Shown in pieces: positions 1 through 6,391 of a stretch of DNA of 11,654 nucleotides; the first letter of the stretch is position 1; each line of letters opens with the position of its first letter. The stretch spans positions 1-11,654 of the forward strand of contig JAFDET010000133.1 of assembly GCA_019310195.1 (NCBI GenBank), given 5' to 3'. A program made the position numbers and the translations under genes. The DNA comes from Deltaproteobacteria bacterium (GTDB taxonomy: Bacteria; Myxococcota_A; UBA9160; JAFDET01). The notes below the pieces were generated by a model. That model saw nothing but the letters and a program-made list of their open reading frames with translations. It was not told the origin of the DNA and made no database searches.

Positions 1-634
1 TGCGCTTCTGCTCGCCCAGGGTGTCGCTGCTCTCGGCCGCGTAGGCGTGGCCCGGGAAGAGCACCGTGTCGTCGGGCAGCTTCTTCAGCACGCCGTTCAG
101 GCTCTGGTAGAGCGCTGCCGGGTCGCCGCCGGGTAGGTCGACGCGGCCGCAGCTGCCCAGAAAGAGTGTGTCGCCCGCTACCAGGTGACCCGGCCGGTCG
201 GGCTCCTCGACCAGGAAGCACTGGGAGCCGGGCGTGTGGCCCGGCGTGTGCAGCAGCCGTACTCGGACGCCGCCCAGCTCCAGGGCGTCGCCACCGTCGT
301 GGCGCACCAGGTCCGATTCGGAAACGCCCGTGACCCGCTTCAGGCCGTCGGCTTCGGTGCGGTTCACGTGGATGGGGACGGGCGAGCGCTCCAGCAGCCG
401 GGCCAGCCCCTCGATCTCCTGGCCGAAGATCTCGCCGCCCACGTGGTCCTGGTGGTAGTGGGTGACCAGGGCGCCCACCACCTGCATGCCGTCCGCTTCG
501 GCGGCGTCGCACAGCGCGTCCACCGCCCAGGCCGGATCGACCAGCAGCGCCTGGCGTGATTCGCGGCTGCCGATCACGTAGGCGAAGTTGGCCATCTGGC
601 CCACGGGTTCCTGACGGAAGTAGAGGTCGCTCAT
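1..634 (-). CDS. MBL-fold metallo-hydrolase, glyoxalase II-like (3' end cut by window)
   Basis: A zinc-dependent hydrolase of the metallo-beta-lactamase fold, probably acting on a thioester or related small ester in the cytoplasm; the substrate cannot be read from the sequence. 211 codons are visible and the C-terminus lies beyond base 1. The metal motif THYHQDH is at residues 58-64. Further expected ligands are H133 in HTPGHTPGS, D155 in AGDTLF and H196 in PGHAY. The glyoxalase II signature CGHEYT is replaced by PGHAYA, so it is probably not a canonical hydroxyacylglutathione hydrolase; gloB lies elsewhere in the window. The ATG at 634 follows the Rieske gene stop by 11 bases, making this the last visible gene of a leftward operon. 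The family is certain; the function is not. Confidence 0.9.
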   Translation of the reverse strand, partial: MSDLYFRQEPVGQMANFAYVIGSRESRQALLVDPAWAVDALCDAAEADGMQVVGALVTHYHQDHVGGEIFGQEIEGLARLLERSPVPIHVNRTEADGLKRVTGVSESDLVRHDGGDALELGGVRVRLLHTPGHTPGSQCFLVEEPDRPGHLVAGDTLFLGSCGRVDLPGGDPAALYQSLNGVLKKLPDDTVLFPGHAYAAESSDTLGEQKR

Positions 635-645
635 GGCGTGTCAGT

Positions 646-969
646 CTAGCCCGCGTTCTTCAGGCCGAGCCGCACCTCGAGCGCGTCGTCGCTCTGCCGG
701 ACGTCGTAGCGGCGCAGCGAGCAGCCCTCGTCGTCCACGCAACGCCCGCTCGCGGTCTCGAAGGTGAACGCGTGGAGCGGGCAGATCAGGAGATCGCCGT
801 CGAGCATTCCGTCGGCCAGCACGGCGCCCGCGTGGGGGCAGATCCCGTCCAGGGCGAAGAAGCCCGCGTCGCCGCGGCCCACCACCAGACGCACGCCCCG
901 CTTCAGGACCGCGCGCAGTGCACCGGGCGCGAAACCGGCGTGGGCGCCGACCGTGACCCATTCGCTCAG
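646..969 (-). CDS. Small Rieske [2Fe-2S] protein, probable CTG start
   Basis: A stand-alone Rieske ferredoxin-like protein of about 107 residues, likely a soluble electron carrier of the NirD/dioxygenase-ferredoxin type. The cluster motif is C44-P-H46, 16 residues, then C63-P-L-H66, which is the classic CxH-x16-CxxH. There is no signal peptide or membrane segment. No ATG, GTG or TTG lies in frame near the expected start. The domain begins (SEWVTVG) immediately after a CTG at 969-967, which overlaps the stop of the upstream Yip1-like gene. GGAGAGG at 984-978 lies 8 bases before that CTG, a good ribosome site, so I place the start there. An ATG at 961 is in another frame and does not give the Rieske protein. 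The partner oxidoreductase is not evident, although the adjacent hydrolase gene is co-oriented. Confidence 0.88.
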   Translation of the reverse strand: MSEWVTVGAHAGFAPGALRAVLKRGVRLVVGRGDAGFFALDGICPHAGAVLADGMLDGDLLICPLHAFTFETASGRCVDDEGCSLRRYDVRQSDDALEVRLGLKNAG

Positions 970-1451
970 AAGACGATCCTCTCCAGGAGCGCCGCGGCGC
1001 CCAATGCCGTCAGCACCAGCACCCAGGGCGTGGCGCCCTCGCTGCGCAGCACGCGCCCCGCGGCCAGGGAGAAGGCGATCAGCACCAGCAGCCAGCGGGC
1101 GACGCCGGCCAGCTCGCCCAGCAGAGGCAGGGGCCGCAGCAGCCCCACGGCCAGCGGCGCCGCCGCGAAACCCAGCGCCCGGAAGAGCGGGGCGAGCGCG
1201 CCGCCCAGGTCCAGGCCGCGGGCGCCCACCTGGATGGCCAGGATCCACAGGCCCATGTGGAAGGCGGCCGCAGCCAGCCCCAGCAGCGTCCCTTCGAGCC
1301 CCCCGCCGGAGCCCAGGGCGTCCAGCGCGCAGGCACCGAGCAGCACGATCAGGGCGGACCCGGTGGCGGTCTCGTCGGCGGCCACCTCCTCGAACACCGT
1401 GGCGTCGAAGCGGGCCACACGGGCCAGGCGCTCGCGGAGCAGGTCGCCCAC
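966..1451 (-). CDS. Yip1-family integral membrane protein
   Basis: A 161-residue polytopic membrane protein. The N-terminus (RVARFDATVFEEV, then ADETATGSA) resembles the soluble lead-in of bacterial Yip1-domain proteins, in which an acidic ADPSATGQA-like stretch precedes the first helix. Hydrophobic segments lie near residues 32-47, 54-76, 86-105, 117-134 and 142-155, so about five helices. The molecular function of bacterial Yip1 proteins is unknown. The start is GTG at 1451, five bases after the stop of the upstream hydrolase gene. The ribosome site is weak, so translation may be coupled. Its TGA overlaps the proposed CTG start of the Rieske gene. The family call rests on the N-terminal motif and topology, without a database check. 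Confidence 0.75.
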   Translation of the reverse strand: MGDLLRERLARVARFDATVFEEVAADETATGSALIVLLGACALDALGSGGGLEGTLLGLAAAAFHMGLWILAIQVGARGLDLGGALAPLFRALGFAAAPLAVGLLRPLPLLGELAGVARWLLVLIAFSLAAGRVLRSEGATPWVLVLTALGAAALLERIVF

Positions 1452-1456
1452 GGACC

Positions 1457-2173
1457 CTAGGTTTCCAGCACCCGGCCGATCCAGCTCTCCAGGGTGCTCA
1501 GCAGCTCGGCCTGGATCTCTTCCGGAGTGCGGCCGGACTTCTTGAGCACCTTGAACTGGTGGTCGGCCTCGGCCACCACGTGCAGCGCCTTGGGGGCCCC
1601 CATGCGGACCAGTGCCCGGCGCAGGGTGTCCAGGTCGCAGTAGCGATCGCGGCTGCCCTGGAAGAAGAGGGTGGGCGCGATGATGCGGTAGAGCTGTTCC
1701 GCCTCGGTGGTCTCCGGCTTGTCGGCCGCGTGGAGCGGGAAGCCCAGGAAGACCAGGCCTTCCACGCGCAGGCGGCTCTGGGCCACGCGCGCGGCGGCCT
1801 TGCCGCCGATGCCCTTGCCCACCAGGAACAGGTGCGCCGGCGCCGCCGTCGGGTCGCGTCCCAGAAGCTGGACCGCCTCCAGGAAGACCCGGTCCAGGAC
1901 CGTGTCATCGTCCGGCCGGCGCTTGCCGGCCTCGGCGAAGGGGAAGTTGAAGCGCAGCGACAGGAAGCCGCACTCGGTCAGCCCCTGGTGGAGCCCGGCC
2001 ACGACCGGGTCGCTCATGTCGGTGGCGCGGTCATGGGCCAGTACCACGCCCACACGGGAGCCGGTGGGCCACCATTCGGGGACGCCGAGGACTCCTTTTA
2101 CGGAGCCCACGTCCGATACGTCCTCGGGGACGGGGATCTCGACTTCTTCGAAGCGAGCGGCCGGCTCGACCAA
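1457..2173 (-). CDS. Alpha/beta-hydrolase-fold protein, TEX30/KANL3-like, nucleophile Ser replaced by Gly
   Basis: A 238-residue cytoplasmic protein with the fold of the KANL3/TEX30-like dienelactone-hydrolase group. Landmarks are VGVVLAHDRATDMSDP (41-56), LSLRFNFPFAEAGKRRPD (71-88), the elbow GKGIGG (119-124), QGSRDRYCD (172-180) with the acid D176, and ADHQFKV (203-209) with H205. The elbow normally reads GxSxGG. Here the nucleophile position is Gly121 (codon GGC at 1813-1811), so ordinary serine-hydrolase catalysis is doubtful. I chose the TTG at 2173 because GGAGGG at 2184-2179 lies five bases upstream and the conserved part starts soon after. A GTG in frame slightly upstream has no such site. 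The reading frame stays open far upstream, but that part is antisense to another gene. First gene of the leftward operon. Confidence 0.85.
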   Translation of the reverse strand: MVEPAARFEEVEIPVPEDVSDVGSVKGVLGVPEWWPTGSRVGVVLAHDRATDMSDPVVAGLHQGLTECGFLSLRFNFPFAEAGKRRPDDDTVLDRVFLEAVQLLGRDPTAAPAHLFLVGKGIGGKAAARVAQSRLRVEGLVFLGFPLHAADKPETTEAEQLYRIIAPTLFFQGSRDRYCDLDTLRRALVRMGAPKALHVVAEADHQFKVLKKSGRTPEEIQAELLSTLESWIGRVLET

Positions 2174-2254
2174 GGCTTCCCTCCGGGGCGGCACTTTATA
2201 GCACGAGTCGGCAGGTGAAGTGCTAGCCTGAGCCCGTAAACCCCCGGGGTAGCG
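2174..2254. promoter_or_regulatory. Divergent promoter region with short dyad
   Basis: This 81-base gap separates the leftward hydrolase operon from the rightward SDR operon, so it must hold both promoters. On the minus strand, TATAAA (2200-2195) could be a -10 box placing a transcript start about 15 bases before the TTG at 2173. The hexamer 17 bases upstream of it is GCACTT, a poor -35. On the plus strand, TGCTAGCCT (2221-2229) could be an extended -10 for the ATG at 2255. TAGCAC (2199-2204) and GTGCTA (2220-2225) form a 6-base dyad with a 15-base spacer across both, a possible operator. All of this is pattern reading without support from replicate sites. Confidence 0.35.
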
Positions 2255-3172
2255 ATGGAAAAAGTCCTCATCACAGGCATCTCGGGCGGCCAGGGACGCC
2301 TCCTGGCCCGCCGGCTGGTGGAGAGCTGGGAGGTCTGCGGCGTGGACAAGGTGGCCTGGGAAGGCCGCCCCCGGGGTATCACGGTCCACACCGTGGACCT
2401 GCGCAAGAAGAAGTTCGAGGACGTGATCCGGACCGAGCTGCCCACGGCCATCGTCCACATGGGTTTCGTGCGCCACTTCCGCAGCGACCCCGGAGTTCGC
2501 CACGAGGTCAACGTCCGGGGCACCAAGCAGCTTCTCGACCACTGCACCCACTACGGCGTCCAGAAGCTGGTGGTGGTGTCCAGCGGCTACGTCTACGGGG
2601 CCTTCCCCGAGAATCCGTACTACATGGACGAGGACCAGCCGCTCTCGGCCAGTCGCTCCTACCCGGAGATCCGCGACTTGGTCGAGGTGGACACCCTGGC
2701 CAGCGCCTTCATCTGGAAGTACCCGCACATCCGGACCTGCGTGCTGCGCCCGGTCAACGTGGTCGGCTCGTTCACCCACTCGATGATCGGCGAGTACCTG
2801 CGTCTGCCGCGCCAGATCACCATGATGGGCTTCGACCCGATGATGCAGTTCATCCACGAGGAGGACATCTCCGAGTCCATCGCCCTGGCGCTGGAGCACG
2901 GGCTCCAAGGGGTCTTCAACGTGGTGGGGCCCGGCGAGGTGCCGCTTCACACGGCCATCGACGAGACCGGCGGCACCAAGTTCTCGCTGCCCGAGCCCTT
3001 GGTGCGCCCGCTGCTTCGGCGGCTGTTCGACTGGGGGCTGTGGCCGTATCCCGAGGGGGCCCTCGACTACCTGAAGTTCCCGGTGACGCTGTCGGGCAAG
3101 CGCTTCGTGGACGCCACCGGCTTCCGTCCGCTCTTCGGGCTGGAAGAGATCTTCCACGGCGTGCATCGATAG
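2255..3172 (+). CDS. NAD-dependent epimerase/dehydratase-like extended SDR
   Basis: A 305-residue extended short-chain dehydrogenase/reductase of the sugar-epimerase/dehydratase type. The Rossmann motif GISGGQG is at 8-14 and the acidic residue ending beta-2 is D31 (VCGVDKV), which favours NAD(H) over NADP(H). Also visible are the VVVSSGYVYG strand (107-115, catalytic-Ser region), the tyrosine motif Y136-P-E-I-R140, the RPVNVVG loop (165-171) and FIHEEDISESI (199-209). The usual YxxxK lysine is Arg here, which may lower or change activity. The C-terminal third is the variable substrate domain, so the substrate (nucleotide sugar, sterol-like or other) cannot be named. ATG at 2255 is preceded by GGGG about nine bases upstream. 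First gene of a six-gene rightward cluster with an acyltransferase directly behind it. Confidence 0.88.
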   Translation: MEKVLITGISGGQGRLLARRLVESWEVCGVDKVAWEGRPRGITVHTVDLRKKKFEDVIRTELPTAIVHMGFVRHFRSDPGVRHEVNVRGTKQLLDHCTHYGVQKLVVVSSGYVYGAFPENPYYMDEDQPLSASRSYPEIRDLVEVDTLASAFIWKYPHIRTCVLRPVNVVGSFTHSMIGEYLRLPRQITMMGFDPMMQFIHEEDISESIALALEHGLQGVFNVVGPGEVPLHTAIDETGGTKFSLPEPLVRPLLRRLFDWGLWPYPEGALDYLKFPVTLSGKRFVDATGFRPLFGLEEIFHGVHR

Positions 3173-3230
3173 GAGCCTGACCCAAGATGGAGCACACCGT
3201 CCGGACGCCGATCCATCCGCGCTGGCTGCG

Positions 3231-4133
3231 TTGCGCTCCTTGCGCCGTAGCGACGGCTATGGCTCAGTCGCGCGCCTTGCCAGCGCGGCGTCTCGACGCC
3301 CGGGCCGGGTCCGCGACATCGAGGCGGAGCTGGCTGATCGCTTCGCCAAGGCGCCGATCCAGCTCAACGAGTACGGCTTCGACCCCTTCGGCTTCAACCC
3401 GCAGGAGGCGGCCAGGATCCTGCTGCCGGCGGTGCTGATGTACAAGTACTGGTTCCGGGTCGAGACCTTCGACATCGATCGAGTTCCGTCGGGCCGGGTG
3501 CTGCTGATCGCCAACCACGCCGGCCAGATGCCCTACGACGGCATGATGCTCAGCACGGCCATGTTGCTGGAGGCCGATCCGCCGCGGGTGTGCCGGGGCA
3601 TGGGCGAGTTCTTCATCTGGCGCATGCCCTTCATGAGTGTCGCCGCCGCCCGCGGCGGCACCATGTCCGGTACGCCGGAGAACTGCATCGCGCTGCTGGA
3701 GCGCGAGGCGTGCGTGATGGTCTTTCCTGAAGGCGCTCGCGGGATCAACAAGCCGTACTCCAAGGCGTACCAGCTCCAGGGCTTCGGGCTGGGCTTCATG
3801 CGCCTGGCGCTCGAGACCCAGACGCCGATCGTGCCGGTCGCGGTCGTCGGCAGCGAGGAGCAGCAGCCGGGCTTTGCGAACTTCCAGGGCGTGGCCGATA
3901 CGCTGGGACTGCCGTCGCTTCCCATCACGGCGACGTTCCCGCTGCTGGGTCCGGCGGGGCTTCTGTTCGCGTTGCCGGTCAAGTACCGGATGTATTTCGG
4001 CGAGCCGCTGACCTTCGAGGGTCATGCCTCGGACGAGGACGCGGTGATGCAGGAGCGGGTCGACGTGGTGCGCGACTCCATCCACACGATGTTCGAGCGC
4101 GGACTGGCCGAGCGAAGCGGCATCTTCTCCTGA
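3231..4133 (+). CDS. PlsC-type acyltransferase (lysophospholipid acyltransferase family), start uncertain
   Basis: A membrane-associated glycerolipid-type acyltransferase that would transfer an acyl chain from acyl-CoA or acyl-ACP to a lipid hydroxyl. Numbered from the TTG at 3231: motif I is NHAGQMPYDG (95-104) with H96 and D103, motif III is VFPEGARGINK (164-174), and the later strand IVPVAVVGSEE is at 200-210. The H-to-D spacing is six residues rather than the textbook four; I recall NHSG..P.DG variants in related families. A hydrophobic patch at 62-74 may touch the membrane. The start is unresolved. AGGAG (3171-3175) precedes an ATG at 3187, but that ATG is in another frame. The acyltransferase frame is open back past 3171 with only TTG at 3231 or 3240 as standard starts. 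Confidence 0.85.
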   Translation: MRSLRRSDGYGSVARLASAASRRPGRVRDIEAELADRFAKAPIQLNEYGFDPFGFNPQEAARILLPAVLMYKYWFRVETFDIDRVPSGRVLLIANHAGQMPYDGMMLSTAMLLEADPPRVCRGMGEFFIWRMPFMSVAAARGGTMSGTPENCIALLEREACVMVFPEGARGINKPYSKAYQLQGFGLGFMRLALETQTPIVPVAVVGSEEQQPGFANFQGVADTLGLPSLPITATFPLLGPAGLLFALPVKYRMYFGEPLTFEGHASDEDAVMQERVDVVRDSIHTMFERGLAERSGIFS

Positions 4134-4176
4134 TGGCGGGCGCCCCCATGGACGGGTGCTCGCGTCACGAGGCCGC

Positions 4177-5610
4177 GTGAGCCGCGTCTCGCGCCGCTGG
4201 GCCTGGCTGCTGCTGGCCGTCGTGGCTCTAGGCTGCCGTACCGGCGCCGGGCCCGAGGAGGCCGTTGCGGGGCTGGAGCTTCCGCCGCTCTCCGCGCAGC
4301 CCACGGTTCCGCAGTTGGTGGTCCTGGTGTCCGTGGCGGGGCTCGGCCCGGATGCCTACCGCGGCCCGCTGCCCACGATGCCGCTCCTGGCCCGCATGGC
4401 CCGGGCGGGGGCATTCGCGGATCGGGTGGAGCCCGTCGCTCCGGCTTCCAGCTCCCCGGCCCACGCCTCGCTGATCACCGGGCGCCAACCGGCGCAGCAT
4501 CGAGTTACGTCCGAGCGCTTGCTCGGAGACCGCGGCGTACGGCGCGCGGGCTTCGACCACGCCAGCCAGCTGCGCGGTCCGAGCCTGTGGTCGGTGAGCG
4601 TGCAGCGGCGCCCCAATGTCGCCGCGCTGGGCTGGCCCACCACCGTGGGCGCCGCCATCCCGCTGCTGCTGCCCGACGTGGGCATGCCGCCACGCGGCGC
4701 CACCTGGCTGGAAGCGCTGGCCGACAAGTCGACACCGTGGCTGCTGGAGCGGGCGCAGAGCCGCGGTGGTGACGATCCGGAGACGGCGATTCCCGGCGCG
4801 GCACGCGACGGGGTGTTGGTGGGCGTGGCGTGCGACGTGATCGCCTCGCCCTCGCCGCCCTCGCTGCTGCTGCTCCACCTGGCCCAGCCGCGCGTTCCGG
4901 TGGCGCGATTCGGCCCCGGGACTCCTGCCGCCCGCGAAGCCTACGCGGGCGTCGACGCGCGGCTCAACACCCTGCTTGGCTGTCTTCGCGACGAGGGCAG
5001 GTTGGCCACGTCGGCGCTGGTGGTGGTGGGCGACACCGGCGTCGTTCCCGTGCACACCGTGCTCTCCCCCAACGCCTGGCTCGAGGAGGAGGGGTTGTTG
5101 GCGCGCGACGCCGCCGGCCGGGGGCTGCGCGGCTGGCGCGCCCTGGTGCGCTCGAACGGCGGCTCCGCCTTCGTGTATGCGCGCAGCGAGGGCGACGCCG
5201 TGCGCGCTCGCCGCGAGCTGGAGGCGCGGGCCCAGGACGGGCGCTTCCGAGTGGTGTCGGCGGAAGAGCTGCTCGACGCGGGCGCGGATCCGGAGGCCTG
5301 GTTCGGGCTCGAGGCCCGCCTGGGCTACGTCTTCACCGACGATGCAGCCGTCATAGGCCCGGTGCCGTCGGCGCTGCTGGGCGCCGCCGGCTACCTTTCC
5401 GACGTTCCGGCGATGAGCCCGGGCTTCGTCGCCTGGGGCAGCGGCGTGCGCCGCGGAGTGCGCATTCCGTGGCTGCGGCAGATCGACGTGGCTCCGACGG
5501 TGGCCCTCCTGCTGGGAGTGCCTCTGGACGAGGCCGACGGTCGCGCACCGCTCGGGGCGCTGAATCTGCCCGCTGCGCAACGCACGAGGGGGGACGCAGG
5601 TGGCGATTGA
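4177..5610 (+). CDS. Alkaline-phosphatase-superfamily lipoprotein with lost metal ligands, probable pseudoenzyme
   Basis: A 477-residue lipoprotein of the type I phosphodiesterase/nucleotide pyrophosphatase fold. From the GTG at 4177 (GAGG four bases upstream) it starts MSRVSRRW, then hydrophobic WLLLAVVALG and C20, a lipobox, so it should be lipid-anchored outside the cytoplasm. An upstream in-frame GTG at 4156 would add seven residues. The fold is shown by SSSPAHASLITGRQPAQH (91-108, nucleophile strand, Ser retained), ALVVVGDTG (280-288), PNAWLEEEGLL (298-308), PGFVAWGSG (415-423) and APTVALLLGVPLDEADGR (439-456). The family metal ligands are mostly absent: DGL is AGL (A54), SDHG is GDTG (T287), the DxxGH region reads RVPVA (239-243), and HGY is AGY (A404). 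Hydrolysis is therefore unlikely. It could bind a ligand or a partner instead. It overlaps the next gene by 11 bases. Confidence 0.83.
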   Translation: MSRVSRRWAWLLLAVVALGCRTGAGPEEAVAGLELPPLSAQPTVPQLVVLVSVAGLGPDAYRGPLPTMPLLARMARAGAFADRVEPVAPASSSPAHASLITGRQPAQHRVTSERLLGDRGVRRAGFDHASQLRGPSLWSVSVQRRPNVAALGWPTTVGAAIPLLLPDVGMPPRGATWLEALADKSTPWLLERAQSRGGDDPETAIPGAARDGVLVGVACDVIASPSPPSLLLLHLAQPRVPVARFGPGTPAAREAYAGVDARLNTLLGCLRDEGRLATSALVVVGDTGVVPVHTVLSPNAWLEEEGLLARDAAGRGLRGWRALVRSNGGSAFVYARSEGDAVRARRELEARAQDGRFRVVSAEELLDAGADPEAWFGLEARLGYVFTDDAAVIGPVPSALLGAAGYLSDVPAMSPGFVAWGSGVRRGVRIPWLRQIDVAPTVALLLGVPLDEADGRAPLGALNLPAAQRTRGDAGGD

Positions 5611-6391
5611 ACCCGGCTGGGCGGTGATCCTCGGAGCGTCGAGCGGTTTCGGGGCGGCGGCGGCCCGCGCCTTTGCCGACGCGGGCCTGGACGTGGCCGG
5701 CGTGCACCTGGACCGCAAAGCGACCCGGCCCAACGCCGAGGCCGTGAAGGCCGACGTGCAGGCACGCGGGCGCCGGGCGCTCTTCTTCAACGTCAACGCG
5801 GTGGATGCCGACGCGCGGGCCGAGGTGCTGGAGAGCGTCGCCAAGGCCAGCGAGGGCGGGCCCCGGGTGCGCGTGCTGCTGCATTCGCTGGCGTTTGGAA
5901 CCCTGCGGCCCCTGGTGTCGCGGGAGCCCAAGCAGGCCGTCTCGCCGGCGCAGATGGCGATGACCGTGAACGTGATGGCCACCAGCCTGGTGGACTGGGC
6001 CCAGGGGCTGGTGGCGGCGGAGCTGCTGGAGCAACGCGCCCGCGTCTTCGCCATGACCAGCGCCGGCGGCCGCCGGGCCTGGGGCTCCTACGGGCCGGTC
6101 TCCGCGGCCAAGGCGGCCCTGGAGGCCCTGGTGCGCCAGCTCGCCCTGGAGCTGGCACCGTTCGAGGCCACCGCCAACGCGGTGTGTGCCGGCGTCACCG
6201 AGACGCCGGCGCTGGCGAAGATCCCCGGCAGCGATCGCATGCTCGACAAGGCGCGCGAGCGCAATCCGCGCGGGCGCCTGACCACGCCGGAGGACGTGGC
6301 CGGTGCGTTGGTGGCGTTGGCGGATGAAGGCAGCGGCTGGATCTCCGGCAACGTGATCAACGTGGACGGAGGCGAGGAGATCGTCGCGTGA
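5600..6391 (+). CDS. FabI/FabL-like enoyl-ACP reductase (SDR)
   Basis: A 263-residue classical-size SDR that most resembles enoyl-[acyl-carrier-protein] reductases, which perform the last reduction of the fatty-acid elongation cycle with NAD(P)H. The cofactor loop is GASSGFG (12-18). The catalytic part is TSAGG (153-157), then Y164-GPVSAA-K171, a Tyr-x6-Lys spacing typical of FabI/FabL rather than the YxxxK of common SDRs. HSLAFGTLRPL (95-105) and the end NPRGRLTTPEDVAGAL plus ISGNVINVDGG also fit this group; from memory FabL looks closest. Start GTG at 5600 with AGGGGGGA (5587-5594) five bases upstream, inside the tail of the preceding gene. Whether it serves bulk fatty-acid synthesis or a special lipid is unknown; the acyltransferase upstream fits either. 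Confidence 0.8.
   Translation: MAIEPGWAVILGASSGFGAAAARAFADAGLDVAGVHLDRKATRPNAEAVKADVQARGRRALFFNVNAVDADARAEVLESVAKASEGGPRVRVLLHSLAFGTLRPLVSREPKQAVSPAQMAMTVNVMATSLVDWAQGLVAAELLEQRARVFAMTSAGGRRAWGSYGPVSAAKAALEALVRQLALELAPFEATANAVCAGVTETPALAKIPGSDRMLDKARERNPRGRLTTPEDVAGALVALADEGSGWISGNVINVDGGEEIVA

Noticed and set aside
1..634. A second gloB
   Set aside because: The CGHEYT motif of glyoxalase II is replaced by PGHAYA, so I call only the family.
2174..3166. Upstream extension of the minus-strand hydrolase frame across the epimerase gene
   Set aside because: It is antisense to the well-supported SDR and has no family-like content. The TTG at 2173 with GGAGGG explains the start.
3187..3438. Plus-strand frame starting at the ATG with AGGAG
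   Set aside because: The product is Arg/Ser/Ala-rich and resembles a frame-shifted reading of the acyltransferase. It is kept only as evidence for the start conflict.
4228..6054. Minus-strand frame of 608 codons
   Set aside because: Its translation is compositionally biased (His/Arg/Gln/Ala-rich) without motifs, and it is antisense to the phosphatase-fold lipoprotein and enoyl-ACP-reductase-like genes.
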